Shown in pieces: positions 5,611-12,586 of a stretch of 12,586 nt of DNA (positions are counted from its first letter, which is position 1; each line of letters opens with the position of its first letter). The notes beneath the pieces were generated by a model. That model searched no databases. It saw nothing but the letters and a program-made list of their open reading frames with translations, and was not told the origin of the DNA. The stretch lies in assembly GCA_900554485.1 (NCBI GenBank), contig USHO01000028.1, positions 1 to 12,586 of the forward strand, in the 5' to 3' direction. This stretch comes from an uncultured Eubacteriales bacterium. GTDB lineage: Bacteria > Bacillota > Clostridia > Christensenellales > Borkfalkiaceae. The position numbers and the translations under genes are program-made.

Positions 5611-6930
5611 ATGAGACTGAGAGTGCATTTCATCGGAATCGGCGGGGTAAGTATGTCCTGCATGGCAAAATATATGTCGGGTATGGGGTTCGACGTCGAC
5701 GGCAGCGACGTCCGCAGATCCGAATATGTCGACGAACTCGTCGCCATGGGCATAAACGTCGCGATAGGGCATAGCGAAGAAAATATCGCGGGGGCGCACG
5801 TCGCGGTGTATTCCGACGCGATAAAAGAAGACAACGTCGAACTTGCTTACGCCCGACGCGAAAAACTGTATGTTATCTCCCGCGCGGAATTGCTTAAATC
5901 GATTGCCGAAAATTTCGCGTTGGTGATAGGCGTGGCGGGGGGTCACGGCAAAACGACGGTAACGTGTATGCTTGCGCATATATTCGCTGCCGCACATAGC
6001 GAATTTACCGCGCATATCGGCGGTGAAGACCTCGAATTTTCAAACTGCGTACTGCGCGGTCAGTATGCCTTTATATCCGAAGTATGCGAATACAAGAAAA
6101 ACATGCTGTCTTTTCCGGCGGATATTGCGGTCTGTCTTAACGCGGATAAAGACCATATGGATTGTTACGCCGACTACGACGAATTAAAAAATTCTTATCG
6201 CGAATACCTTAAATCGGCGGATAAAGCCGTCGTGTGCGCGGACGACCCCGCGCTGGGGAGTTATAAATATAAAAACGCCGTGACTTTCGGCGTTTCAAAG
6301 CCCGCAAAATACGGTGCTGCCGATATAAAAGACGACGCAGGCAAATATTCTTTCGCCTTTACGGAAAACGGTAAAAAAGTCGCAAGAATATCTCTGCGCG
6401 TCGTCGGAAGACATAATGTTATAAACGCGTTGGCGGCGGCAGCCTGCGCGCGGGAGTCCGGCATATCGGCAAAATACATCGCGCGGGGGCTGAGGGATTT
6501 CAGAGGCGTTAAACGCCGTTTTGAAAAAATAGGAGAAATAAACGGCGCCGAAACGATTATAGATTATGCGCATCATCCGCGAGAAATAACGGCGGCTCTC
6601 GCCGCCGCGAAAGAAAAATCGGCTGATAAGACGATTGTCGTATTTCAGCCTCATACATATTCGCGTACGATATTTCTTAAAGACGAGTTCGTTTCGGTTT
6701 TAAGCGGAATCGAAAATCTTCTGATATACAAAACCTTCCCGGCGAGGGAAGGCTATATCGAAGGCGGAGACGCCGCAGATTTATGTAAGGCTCTCGGCAG
6801 AACGGGAGCGTATTTCGATGATTTTTCCGTTCTGTACTCGTATCTTGAAAAAAATCTGAGTAAGGGCGATTTATTGCTTGTTCTCGGGGCGGGCGATCTT
6901 GCCGAACGATTCCGCGAAGAACTTCGATGA
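5611..6930 (+). CDS. murC: UDP-N-acetylmuramate--L-alanine ligase MurC
   Basis: This cytoplasmic Mur ligase adds L-alanine to UDP-MurNAc, the first step in building the peptidoglycan stem peptide. It is 439 residues, typical length. The N-terminal Rossmann domain begins HFIGIGG (6-12). The ATP loop is GGHGKTT (110-116), then NADKDHMDCY (177-186), GRHNVINALAAAACA (266-280), RRFEKIG (302-308) and DYAHHP (318-323). The C-terminal domain starts near 335 (VFQPHTYSRT). Two variants are notable: the ATP loop has Gly where Thr is usual, and the AEADESD-type segment reads SEVCEYKKNM (156-165). The start is the only in-frame choice after the TGA at 5590-5592. Its Shine-Dalgarno site is weak (AGG, 12 bases upstream). 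It is divergent from spoVG and convergent with the next gene, with a 5-base gap and no visible terminator. Confidence 0.94.
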   Translation: MRLRVHFIGIGGVSMSCMAKYMSGMGFDVDGSDVRRSEYVDELVAMGINVAIGHSEENIAGAHVAVYSDAIKEDNVELAYARREKLYVISRAELLKSIAENFALVIGVAGGHGKTTVTCMLAHIFAAAHSEFTAHIGGEDLEFSNCVLRGQYAFISEVCEYKKNMLSFPADIAVCLNADKDHMDCYADYDELKNSYREYLKSADKAVVCADDPALGSYKYKNAVTFGVSKPAKYGAADIKDDAGKYSFAFTENGKKVARISLRVVGRHNVINALAAAACARESGISAKYIARGLRDFRGVKRRFEKIGEINGAETIIDYAHHPREITAALAAAKEKSADKTIVVFQPHTYSRTIFLKDEFVSVLSGIENLLIYKTFPAREGYIEGGDAADLCKALGRTGAYFDDFSVLYSYLEKNLSKGDLLLVLGAGDLAERFREELR

Positions 6931-6935
6931 CAAAA

Positions 6936-7496
6936 TCATTCCGTCGGCAGCACGAGTGCGCCGGAATCGACTTTTTCCGCAAGACTTCTGATTGAACCTT
7001 CGTATACGGGTTTTATGTAGTCCAGCGTAAGGAAATCTTTCGGGCGCATAAGGCTGGTATCGTACGGCAGTGGCAACCCCGCGCCGTCGTGCAGCAGGTT
7101 TGCGACGAATTGCGAACAGAAACGTTTGTACTTAAAAGTCTTTTTTATTCTGAACGCGCATAAAAACGCGCCGAGAATGGCGTATTTGTATTTTTGTTTT
7201 TCGTCTTCGTATCGTTTTATTTCGGCAAGCAGCGCGGTATATTGTTCGTCGGTCAGGTCTATTTCAAATATCTTGCACGGGCAGTAGTCGTACTTTTTAA
7301 GCACGTTCGTGCGGATGTTTTCTTTTACGAATCCGGACGGCAGGGGTTTAAGCGTAAAACGACCGAACGTGTACATACAGTCGAATTTTCCGTTCAGCGA
7401 AAGCGTCGAATGCGTGTTTTTGCTACGCGTGAAAAACGAAACGCATTTTGAAACGCCTGTTTTCGTTCCCGAGATAAAAAGATAGATTTTTTTCAT
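6936..7496 (-). CDS. Permuted papain-like (NlpC/P60-superfamily-type) hypothetical protein
   Basis: This 186-residue protein has no signal peptide or clear membrane segment. It resembles a family of uncharacterised Clostridia proteins with a circularly permuted papain-like fold, in which the catalytic His precedes the Cys. The visible pattern is THSTLSL (H29), MYTFGR (41-46), FVKENI (56-61), FEIDLTDEQY (77-86) and FCSQFVANLL (C127) followed by a proline-rich turn and MRPKDF (150-155). H29 and C127 are the likely catalytic pair; the residue two after the Cys, often Glu in relatives, is Gln. Permuted enzymes of this class are proposed amidases, peptidases or lipid-modifying hydrolases, so the substrate is unknown. 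AGCAGG about seven bases upstream supports the start. It is last in a minus-strand cluster, 20 bases after the SLOG gene. Confidence 0.65.
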   Translation of the reverse strand: MKKIYLFISGTKTGVSKCVSFFTRSKNTHSTLSLNGKFDCMYTFGRFTLKPLPSGFVKENIRTNVLKKYDYCPCKIFEIDLTDEQYTALLAEIKRYEDEKQKYKYAILGAFLCAFRIKKTFKYKRFCSQFVANLLHDGAGLPLPYDTSLMRPKDFLTLDYIKPVYEGSIRSLAEKVDSGALVLPTE

Positions 7497-7516
7497 AGAT
7501 TACCTGCTTTCGGCTG

Positions 7517-8005
7517 TTATGCGAATTCGCGCACGGTAACGCCGAGCGAAACAGCCTTGTTTATCGTATAAAAAGTTCCGCCGCGTTTTACGTTTCTGTA
7601 ACCGGCAAGAACAAGCGACGAATTCTCTACCAGAAAGTCGTTGCGTTTAAGCATACACCCTTCAAAATACGCATCGGGTTCGGCGATGACCGTGTCGGCG
7701 GATTCAAGCATTCTGTAATATTCCGCGCGGGCTTTCGCGGGGAATCTCGCCGCCTGATCGCTGCACGGAGTTACGGCGATTATTTTTATGTTTCTGCCGT
7801 TTGAGCGCAAGTATTCCAGCGCGCGGAAACATTCCGTATCGAATCCCAAAGCCATTCCGTCCAGAAAATACTCGTAACCCTCGCCGATTATTCCGTCGAG
7901 GGTCTTTATAAGTTTTTCGCGGTCGAAATCACCGCTTAAAATTCTGTGCCCGGTAACCGCGCAGGTTACGTTCCGCGTAAGAGGCGGAAGAGTGTTTATA
8001 AGCAT
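7517..8005 (-). CDS. SLOG-fold protein, YpsA/DUF1273-like
   Basis: This 162-residue cytoplasmic protein matches the YpsA-like DUF1273 family, which has a Rossmann-like SLOG fold thought to bind nucleotides or nucleotide-derived ligands. Signature segments are CAVTGHR (15-21), YFLDGMALGFDTE (46-58), IIAVTPCSDQAARFP (75-89), YFEGCMLKRNDFLVENSS (113-130) and a late GGTFYTI loop (142-148). In B. subtilis YpsA affects cell division and stress responses; its ligand is not settled. The N-terminal 13 residues are variable and the Shine-Dalgarno site is weak, but no other in-frame start lies before the first conserved strand. The start lies 3 bases after the upstream pepV stop, so it is probably translated by coupling. 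Confidence 0.8.
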   Translation of the reverse strand: MLINTLPPLTRNVTCAVTGHRILSGDFDREKLIKTLDGIIGEGYEYFLDGMALGFDTECFRALEYLRSNGRNIKIIAVTPCSDQAARFPAKARAEYYRMLESADTVIAEPDAYFEGCMLKRNDFLVENSSLVLAGYRNVKRGGTFYTINKAVSLGVTVREFA

Positions 8006-8008
8006 ATC

Positions 8009-9277
8009 TTATTTCGATAACTCTTTAATCGCCGCTTTGTACGCTTTGAATTGCAATTCGAGGTTTTCGAGCGTGGCGAATTCGTTCGGCTGATGAATGG
8101 CGAAGTCGACGCCCGCGGTTTCGGGACCGAATGCGACGGCGTTTTTCATAGCCCTTGCGTAAGTGCCGCCGCCGATCGCGATCGGTTTTTCGTTTTTACC
8201 CGTCAGATCGTTGTATATTTTCAAAAGCGTCTGCACGAGTTCGCCGTTTTTGTCGGCGCGCAAGGGCAGTTGATGCGAAAGCCTTTCGACGGTCGCGTAT
8301 TGAGCGAACTTTTTCAGAATTTCGTCGCCGATCGCCGTAACGGGATAACGGATGTCGACGGATATGTAGATGTTGTCGTCGTCGGAAGATATTACGTCGG
8401 GGCTCATCGTGAGGTGTCCCGAATAATCGTACAAAGTCGTCATGCCGATTTTGTCGTCGAAGAGCAGCCGTATGATTTCGTTGTCTATAAGTTTTACGCT
8501 TGCAAGCGCTTTCAGCATTTTAAGCATGGCGTTGTCGCCGAGTTGCGGCGTGGAACCGTGCGCCGATTTACCGTATGCGACATAGACGTCACCGTGTTTT
8601 TCGACGCCGAATTTTTCCGCATCGGGTATATCGCCGACGATTTTTGCCTCGCAACGGTCGCAGACGACGTTCACTCTGTCGCCACCGGAAACCGAAAGCA
8701 ACTTTTTGTTCTTTCTGAACGTGAATTTAAGCGGCATTATGCCTTTTTCGGCGTAGATAACGGGGAAGTCGGCATCGGGCGAAAACCCGTTTTCGGGCAT
8801 CTTCGCGACTTTGTTGAAATGTTCTATGCATTTCCAGCCTGTTTCTTCGTTGCAACCTAAAATCAGTCTTATTTTTTTATTCGGTATATATCCCTCGTCT
8901 TTCAGTGCTTTCATGCAGTGCAGACACACGATTGCGGGACCTTTGTCGTCCGTCGCGCCTCTGCCGTAGATTTTGCCGTCGACCTCGGTTGCCGAAAACG
9001 GGGGATAATTCCACTTGCTTTCGTCGCCGGCGGGTACGACGTCGAGGTGGCATAAAACGCCGATCTCTTCTTCGCCTTCGCCGAAATCGACTTCTCCGAT
9101 ATAGTTGTCGTAATTTATCGTCTTAAAGCCCATGTCTCCGGCGGTTTTCAAAAAGAAATCAAGCGCGTCGTAAACGGCTTTGCCGAACGGCATGTTTTCC
9201 TGCGGGTCGCCCTGCACGGAAGGTATCGAAATCAATGTTTTTAAGTCTTTGACAGCGTTTTTAACGTAATCGTTCAT
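8009..9277 (-). CDS. pepV: M20-family dipeptidase PepV (Sapep type)
   Basis: This cytoplasmic zinc-dependent dipeptidase is 422 residues from the chosen start. Conserved residues are in place: CHLDVVPAG with H77 and D79, GRGATDDKGP with D110, NEETGWKC with E145 and E146, FSPDADFPV with D168, and a late IHQPNE with H395. Between the two halves of the catalytic domain sits the lid domain (about 180-350). The enzyme releases amino acids from dipeptides. The frame extends 13 codons further to ATG 9314-9316, but that ATG overlaps the TATAAT box of the likely promoter, and the chosen ATG (9275-9277) has GGTGA upstream. It is first of three minus-strand genes and diverges from gltX. Confidence 0.92.
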   Translation of the reverse strand: MNDYVKNAVKDLKTLISIPSVQGDPQENMPFGKAVYDALDFFLKTAGDMGFKTINYDNYIGEVDFGEGEEEIGVLCHLDVVPAGDESKWNYPPFSATEVDGKIYGRGATDDKGPAIVCLHCMKALKDEGYIPNKKIRLILGCNEETGWKCIEHFNKVAKMPENGFSPDADFPVIYAEKGIMPLKFTFRKNKKLLSVSGGDRVNVVCDRCEAKIVGDIPDAEKFGVEKHGDVYVAYGKSAHGSTPQLGDNAMLKMLKALASVKLIDNEIIRLLFDDKIGMTTLYDYSGHLTMSPDVISSDDDNIYISVDIRYPVTAIGDEILKKFAQYATVERLSHQLPLRADKNGELVQTLLKIYNDLTGKNEKPIAIGGGTYARAMKNAVAFGPETAGVDFAIHQPNEFATLENLELQFKAYKAAIKELSK

Positions 9278-9314
9278 AATAATCACCGTGAAATTTTGAA
9301 ATTTGCTTAAATTC

Positions 9315-9343
9315 ATTATACACTTTTTTTATTTTATGGTAAA
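9315..9343 (-). promoter_or_regulatory. Sigma-A-type promoter of the pepV cluster
   Basis: Read on the minus strand, TTTACC (9338-9343), a 17-base spacer, then a perfect TATAAT (9315-9320). Transcription would start near 9308, leaving a leader of about 30 bases before ATG 9277. This placement rules out the longer pepV start at 9316 for that transcript. It overlaps the opposing gltX candidate promoter. Confidence 0.65.
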
Positions 9344-9345
9344 AT
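9317..9345 (+). promoter_or_regulatory. gltX: Candidate sigma-A promoter of gltX
   Basis: TATACA (9317-9322, four of six) is followed by 17 bases and TAAAAT (9340-9345, five of six). It would start transcription near 9352 and give a leader of about 47 bases. It lies almost exactly on top of the opposing pepV promoter, each -10 overlapping the other's -35. An alternative -10 (TATTAA, 9359-9364) has no good partner. Confidence 0.4.
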
Positions 9346-9398
9346 AAAAAGCGAACGATATTAAATATTTTTTGTGTTTTTTAAGGAGAAGACCGAAT

Positions 9399-10841
9399 AT
9401 GGCTACCGTAAGAACGAGATTTGCCCCCAGTCCGACGGGCTTTATGCACCTCGGCGGACTTCGCACCGCGCTTTACGCTTATCTTTTCGCCAAGAAGAAC
9501 GGCGGAGATTTCATATTGAGAATAGAGGATACCGACCAGCAACGCTACGTCGAAGGCGCGGTCGAACTCATATATTCTTCGCTCCGCGAATCGGGGCTTA
9601 TATGGGACGAAGGACCCGACATCGGCGGCGATTACGGTCCGTATATCCAGAGCGAGAGAAAAGACATATATATGAAGTACGCGAAAGAACTCGTCGAAAA
9701 GGGCGGGGCGTACTATTGTTTCTGTACCAAAGAGAGACTTGAAAGTCTTACCGACGAAAACGGAAACAGAAAATACGACAAACATTGTCTGTCGCTTTCA
9801 AAAGAAGAAGTCGAAAGGCGGCTCAGAGCGGGCGAACCGTACGTCATTCGTCAGAACGTGCCTACGACGGGCGTAAGCGAATATCACGACGAAATCTACG
9901 GCGACATCAGGGTAGAAAATTCCGAACTCGAAGACAACGTGCTTATAAAGAGCGACGGAATGCCGACGTATAACTTCGCAAACGTCGTCGACGACCATTT
10001 AATGCATATCACGCACGTCATCCGCGGTACGGAATATCTTTCTTCCACACCGAAGTATAACCTCATGTACGATGCGTTCGGGTGGGAGAGACCCGTTTAT
10101 ATACACCTGCCGACGATCATGAAAGACGCGACCCGTAAACTTTCCAAACGTTACGGCGACGCGAATTTCGACGACTTCCTTAAAAAGGGATACCTTAAAG
10201 AGGCTATCATAAATTACGTCGCCCTGCTCGGCTGGTCGCCGAAGGGCAGTAACGTCGAAAAAATGACTTTACCCGAAATGGTCGAACTCTTTTCTCTCGA
10301 CGGAGTGTCCAAGTCTCCGTCGATATTCGACGAGACGAAACTGAAGTGGCTTAACGGCGAATATATCAGGGAACTTTCCGAAGACGAATTTTATTCTCAC
10401 GCTCTGCCGTATCTTCGGGCATCGAAAGTAAACGGCAAATTCGATCTTAAAGCGGTGGCGAAACTCATGCAGCCGAGAATCGAAACTTTCGGCGAAATAC
10501 CCGAAAAAATCGACTGGCTTGCCGAGATGACCGAATACGACCTGTCGCTCTTCGACAATAAGAAGAATAAAACCTCCGCCGAGGTTGCCAAAGATTTGTT
10601 GCCCAAGATAAAGGCGTGCGTCGAGGCGGTCGACACGTTCGACAACGATACGCTGTATAAAACGCTTTCCGAAAAGGCGGCGGAACTCGGCGTCAAGAGC
10701 GGCGCGTTTTTCTGGGTAATGCGTATCGCTATAACCGGTCAGGGGGTTACGCCTGGCGGCGCGACCGAAATGGCGGCGTTGCTCGGTAAAGAAGAAACTC
10801 TCAGACGTATAGATTTTTCGCTCGGATTGCTTGACAGGTAA
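9399..10841 (+). CDS. gltX: Glutamyl-tRNA synthetase
   Basis: This class I aminoacyl-tRNA synthetase charges tRNA with glutamate in the cytoplasm. It has 480 residues, normal bacterial length. Key sites are the HIGH-like motif HLGG (17-20) after RFAPSPTG, the segment RIEDTDQQRY (41-50), a zinc-type Cys set (C107, C109, C130), VIRGTEYLSSTPK for the active site, and the KMSKR-type loop KLSKR (247-251). The rest is the helical anticodon-binding region. The start is ATG 9399 with AAGGAGA at 9383-9389; the open frame extends upstream but lacks a ribosome site. Whether it is discriminating or also charges tRNA-Gln cannot be told from this window; no gatCAB genes are seen. The next gene begins 28 bases downstream. 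Confidence 0.97.
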   Translation: MATVRTRFAPSPTGFMHLGGLRTALYAYLFAKKNGGDFILRIEDTDQQRYVEGAVELIYSSLRESGLIWDEGPDIGGDYGPYIQSERKDIYMKYAKELVEKGGAYYCFCTKERLESLTDENGNRKYDKHCLSLSKEEVERRLRAGEPYVIRQNVPTTGVSEYHDEIYGDIRVENSELEDNVLIKSDGMPTYNFANVVDDHLMHITHVIRGTEYLSSTPKYNLMYDAFGWERPVYIHLPTIMKDATRKLSKRYGDANFDDFLKKGYLKEAIINYVALLGWSPKGSNVEKMTLPEMVELFSLDGVSKSPSIFDETKLKWLNGEYIRELSEDEFYSHALPYLRASKVNGKFDLKAVAKLMQPRIETFGEIPEKIDWLAEMTEYDLSLFDNKKNKTSAEVAKDLLPKIKACVEAVDTFDNDTLYKTLSEKAAELGVKSGAFFWVMRIAITGQGVTPGGATEMAALLGKEETLRRIDFSLGLLDR

Positions 10842-10869
10842 TCGGACAGAGTTAAAAGGAGACGAAAAC

Positions 10870-12576
10870 GTGAACGAAAATTTCAAATTCAAAGACTTAA
10901 AGTATATAAGACCCGACTTCGATAAGGTCAAAGCGGAATTCTCTTCGCTTACGGAAAAAATGAAAAACGCGACTTCTTACGAAGACGCGAAGAAAATTTA
11001 TCGTGAATTCGAGGCGGTTTCGTCCGATGTGCAGGACGCCTATACGATAGTGATGATACGTCATACCGTAGATACGCGCGATAAATTTTACGATGACGAA
11101 AACGAATATTTTTCGGCGGTTTCTCCCGAAATTTCGCCTTATATCGTCGAATTTTACAACGCTCTTTACGACGGGAAGTTCAGAAACGATTTCGAGGGAG
11201 AATTCGGCGCGCAAATGATGCGCAGCATCGAACTCGAACGCAAGTTCTTTACGGAAAAGAACATCCCTCTTCAACAGCAGGAGGCGAAACTCTGCAACGA
11301 GTACGAAAAAATAATCGCGTCCGCGGCGATAGACTTCAACGGCGAAAAACTCAACCTTTACGGCGTTATGAAATTCTTTGAAGACAACGACCGCAAAGTC
11401 AGAAAAGCCGCATGGGACAAATATGCCGAATTTTTCGCCGCAAACGAAAAGCGTTTCGAGGAAATCTGGGACGAACTCATCAGGGTCAGAAACGAGCAGG
11501 GCAGAAACCTCGGCTACGAAAATTATATTCCGCTCGGATATGCTCGTCAGGGCAGAACCGATTATAACGCCGCCGACGTCGCGTCGTTCAGGGAGCAGGT
11601 GCGCGAAGAACTCGTTCCGCTCTGCAATGAACTCTATCTGGCTCAGGCAAAGAGAATCGGGGTCGATAAAGTCTGCGCGTACGACGAAAATTATGTATTC
11701 GAGGGCGGTAACGCCGTTCCCGTCGGCAACGACGACGAACTTGTCGAAATCGCACGCGGAATGTATAAGGATATGAGTAAAGAGACGGGCGAATTCATCG
11801 ACTTTATGATAGATCACGAATTGCTCGACCTGAAAAACAAGCCGGGTAAAGCCGCTACGGGCTATATGACATCGATAGAAAAATATAAAGCCCCGTTCGT
11901 GTTCTCTTGCTTTAACGGCACGACCGGAGACATTCAGGTGCTTACGCACGAACTCGGGCATGCTTTTGCCGGCTACGAGGCGATGCGCAATCAGCCGATA
12001 ACCGCCTATTATTCGGAATCGACCGACATAGCCGAAATACATTCCATGAGCATGGAGCAGTTTTCGTACCCGTACGCCGAAAGGTTTTTCGGCGATAAAG
12101 CCGATAAATTCCGTTTCCAGCACTTGCAGGAGGCGATAACTTTCGTTCCGTTCGGCGTCGCGGTAGACGAATATCAGCACATCGTATATTCAAAGCCCGA
12201 TCTCACGCCGAAAGAAAGAACCGCAGAGTGGAAGAAACTCGAAGAAAAATATATGCCGTGGAGAGATTACGGCGATATAGATTTCTTTGCTCGCGGCGGC
12301 TGGTGGTATCATAAGATACACATTTTCCTCTATCCTTTCTACTATATAAACTATACGCTCACGACAATGGGGGCGATGGAATTCAAAAAGAAGATGCACG
12401 ACGATAAAATTTCCGCATGGAACGATTATATGAACCTCTGCAAAGTCGGCGGCAGCAAGAGTTATCTCGAAACTCTCGCATATGCGAATTTGTCGAATCC
12501 GTTCAGGGCGGGCGCGGTGAAAAACGCCGTATCGTTTGCCAAGGATATTTTACTTAGAGACATTAAGAAATTCTGA
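10870..12576 (+). CDS. M3-family oligoendopeptidase (PepF-like)
   Basis: This 568-residue cytoplasmic zinc metallopeptidase belongs to the M3 (thimet/PepF-like) family and probably degrades short peptides. The metal motif HELGH is at 360-364, with E361 the catalytic base, and the third ligand E389 lies in DIAEIHSMSME (386-396). The long helical N-terminal half precedes it, and a Gly/Tyr-rich substrate-side segment with GGWWYHKIHIFLYPFYYIN follows near 475-500. Length and motif spacing fit the M3 subgroup close to, but distinct from, classical PepF. The start is GTG 10870, set by AAAGGAGA at 10855-10862; a longer frame from TTG 10831 would overlap gltX and has no ribosome site. It ends in tandem stops TGA TAG. 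Probably cotranscribed with gltX; no terminator is visible before the window ends. Confidence 0.92.
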   Translation: MNENFKFKDLKYIRPDFDKVKAEFSSLTEKMKNATSYEDAKKIYREFEAVSSDVQDAYTIVMIRHTVDTRDKFYDDENEYFSAVSPEISPYIVEFYNALYDGKFRNDFEGEFGAQMMRSIELERKFFTEKNIPLQQQEAKLCNEYEKIIASAAIDFNGEKLNLYGVMKFFEDNDRKVRKAAWDKYAEFFAANEKRFEEIWDELIRVRNEQGRNLGYENYIPLGYARQGRTDYNAADVASFREQVREELVPLCNELYLAQAKRIGVDKVCAYDENYVFEGGNAVPVGNDDELVEIARGMYKDMSKETGEFIDFMIDHELLDLKNKPGKAATGYMTSIEKYKAPFVFSCFNGTTGDIQVLTHELGHAFAGYEAMRNQPITAYYSESTDIAEIHSMSMEQFSYPYAERFFGDKADKFRFQHLQEAITFVPFGVAVDEYQHIVYSKPDLTPKERTAEWKKLEEKYMPWRDYGDIDFFARGGWWYHKIHIFLYPFYYINYTLTTMGAMEFKKKMHDDKISAWNDYMNLCKVGGSKSYLETLAYANLSNPFRAGAVKNAVSFAKDILLRDIKKF

Positions 12577-12586
12577 TAGAAAGTAT

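Noticed and set aside
6915..6926. CGAAG-AA-CTTCG hairpin at the end of murC as a terminator
   Set aside because: The stem is only five pairs, lies inside coding sequence and has no T-run after it on either strand.
8051..8860. 269-codon open frame on the plus strand opposite pepV
   Set aside because: It lies opposite conserved PepV coding sequence, is unusually rich in Phe, Arg and Val and shows no family pattern.
9278..9316. Longer pepV start at ATG 9314-9316
   Set aside because: The ATG overlaps the TATAAT box, has no Shine-Dalgarno site and adds 13 residues before the usual family start.
10831..10869. Longer M3 peptidase start at TTG 10831
   Set aside because: It overlaps gltX and lacks a ribosome site, while GTG 10870 has an excellent one eight bases upstream.
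10897..12180. 427-codon open frame on the minus strand opposite the M3 peptidase
   Set aside because: Same reason: it mirrors a clear metallopeptidase gene, has no ribosome site and no recognisable domain.
1..12586. CRISPR array, tRNA or rRNA gene, insertion sequence, phage or plasmid module
   Set aside because: No spaced direct repeats, cloverleaf with TTCGA-type arm, transposase, integrase or terminal repeats were seen; genes are nearly continuous and housekeeping in type.

Overview
The window reads as ordinary chromosome from a low-to-medium-GC Bacillota, most likely an uncultured endospore-forming Clostridia lineage. The evidence is the yqfC-yqfD sporulation pair, the gene order yqfC-yqfD-phoH-pgpH-ybeY-era, spoVG, strong purine-rich Shine-Dalgarno sites and heavy use of ATA for isoleucine. 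TGA is used as a normal stop. No tRNA, rRNA, CRISPR array, insertion sequence, phage gene or integration site was seen. I do not see a clear new multi-gene system; the interest lies in unusual variants of core genes, in control regions and in one small accessory cluster.

Region 1 (1-5126, plus strand) is a tightly packed six-gene operon: yqfC, yqfD, phoH, pgpH, ybeY, era. Genes overlap by 4 to 26 bases or lie 11 bases apart. It joins two late-sporulation proteins, a PhoH-type ATPase, a cyclic-di-AMP phosphodiesterase, the YbeY endoribonuclease and the ribosome-assembly GTPase Era. The dgkA and cdd genes that often lie between ybeY and era are absent. A sigma-E-like -10 precedes yqfC, and a good-looking vegetative promoter lies inside yqfD, which could separate sporulation control from housekeeping control. 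A strong two-way hairpin ends the operon.

Region 2 (5133-6930) holds spoVG (minus) and murC (plus), transcribed away from each other from a 199-base AT-rich spacer with promoter-like sites for both.

Region 3 (6936-9277, minus strand) is a likely three-gene unit read from an M20 dipeptidase (PepV type), through a YpsA-like SLOG-fold protein (DUF1273), to a permuted papain-like/NlpC-P60-type protein. It meets murC tail to tail with a 5-base gap.

Region 4 (9278-12576, plus strand) holds gltX (glutamyl-tRNA synthetase) and an M3-family oligoendopeptidase 28 bases downstream. The gltX/pepV divergent spacer carries two opposing promoter-like sites that are almost superimposed.

The most unusual gene is pgpH: it keeps eight membrane segments and a complete HD catalytic domain, but lacks the roughly 270-residue extracellular HDED sensor domain that normally sits after the first membrane segment.
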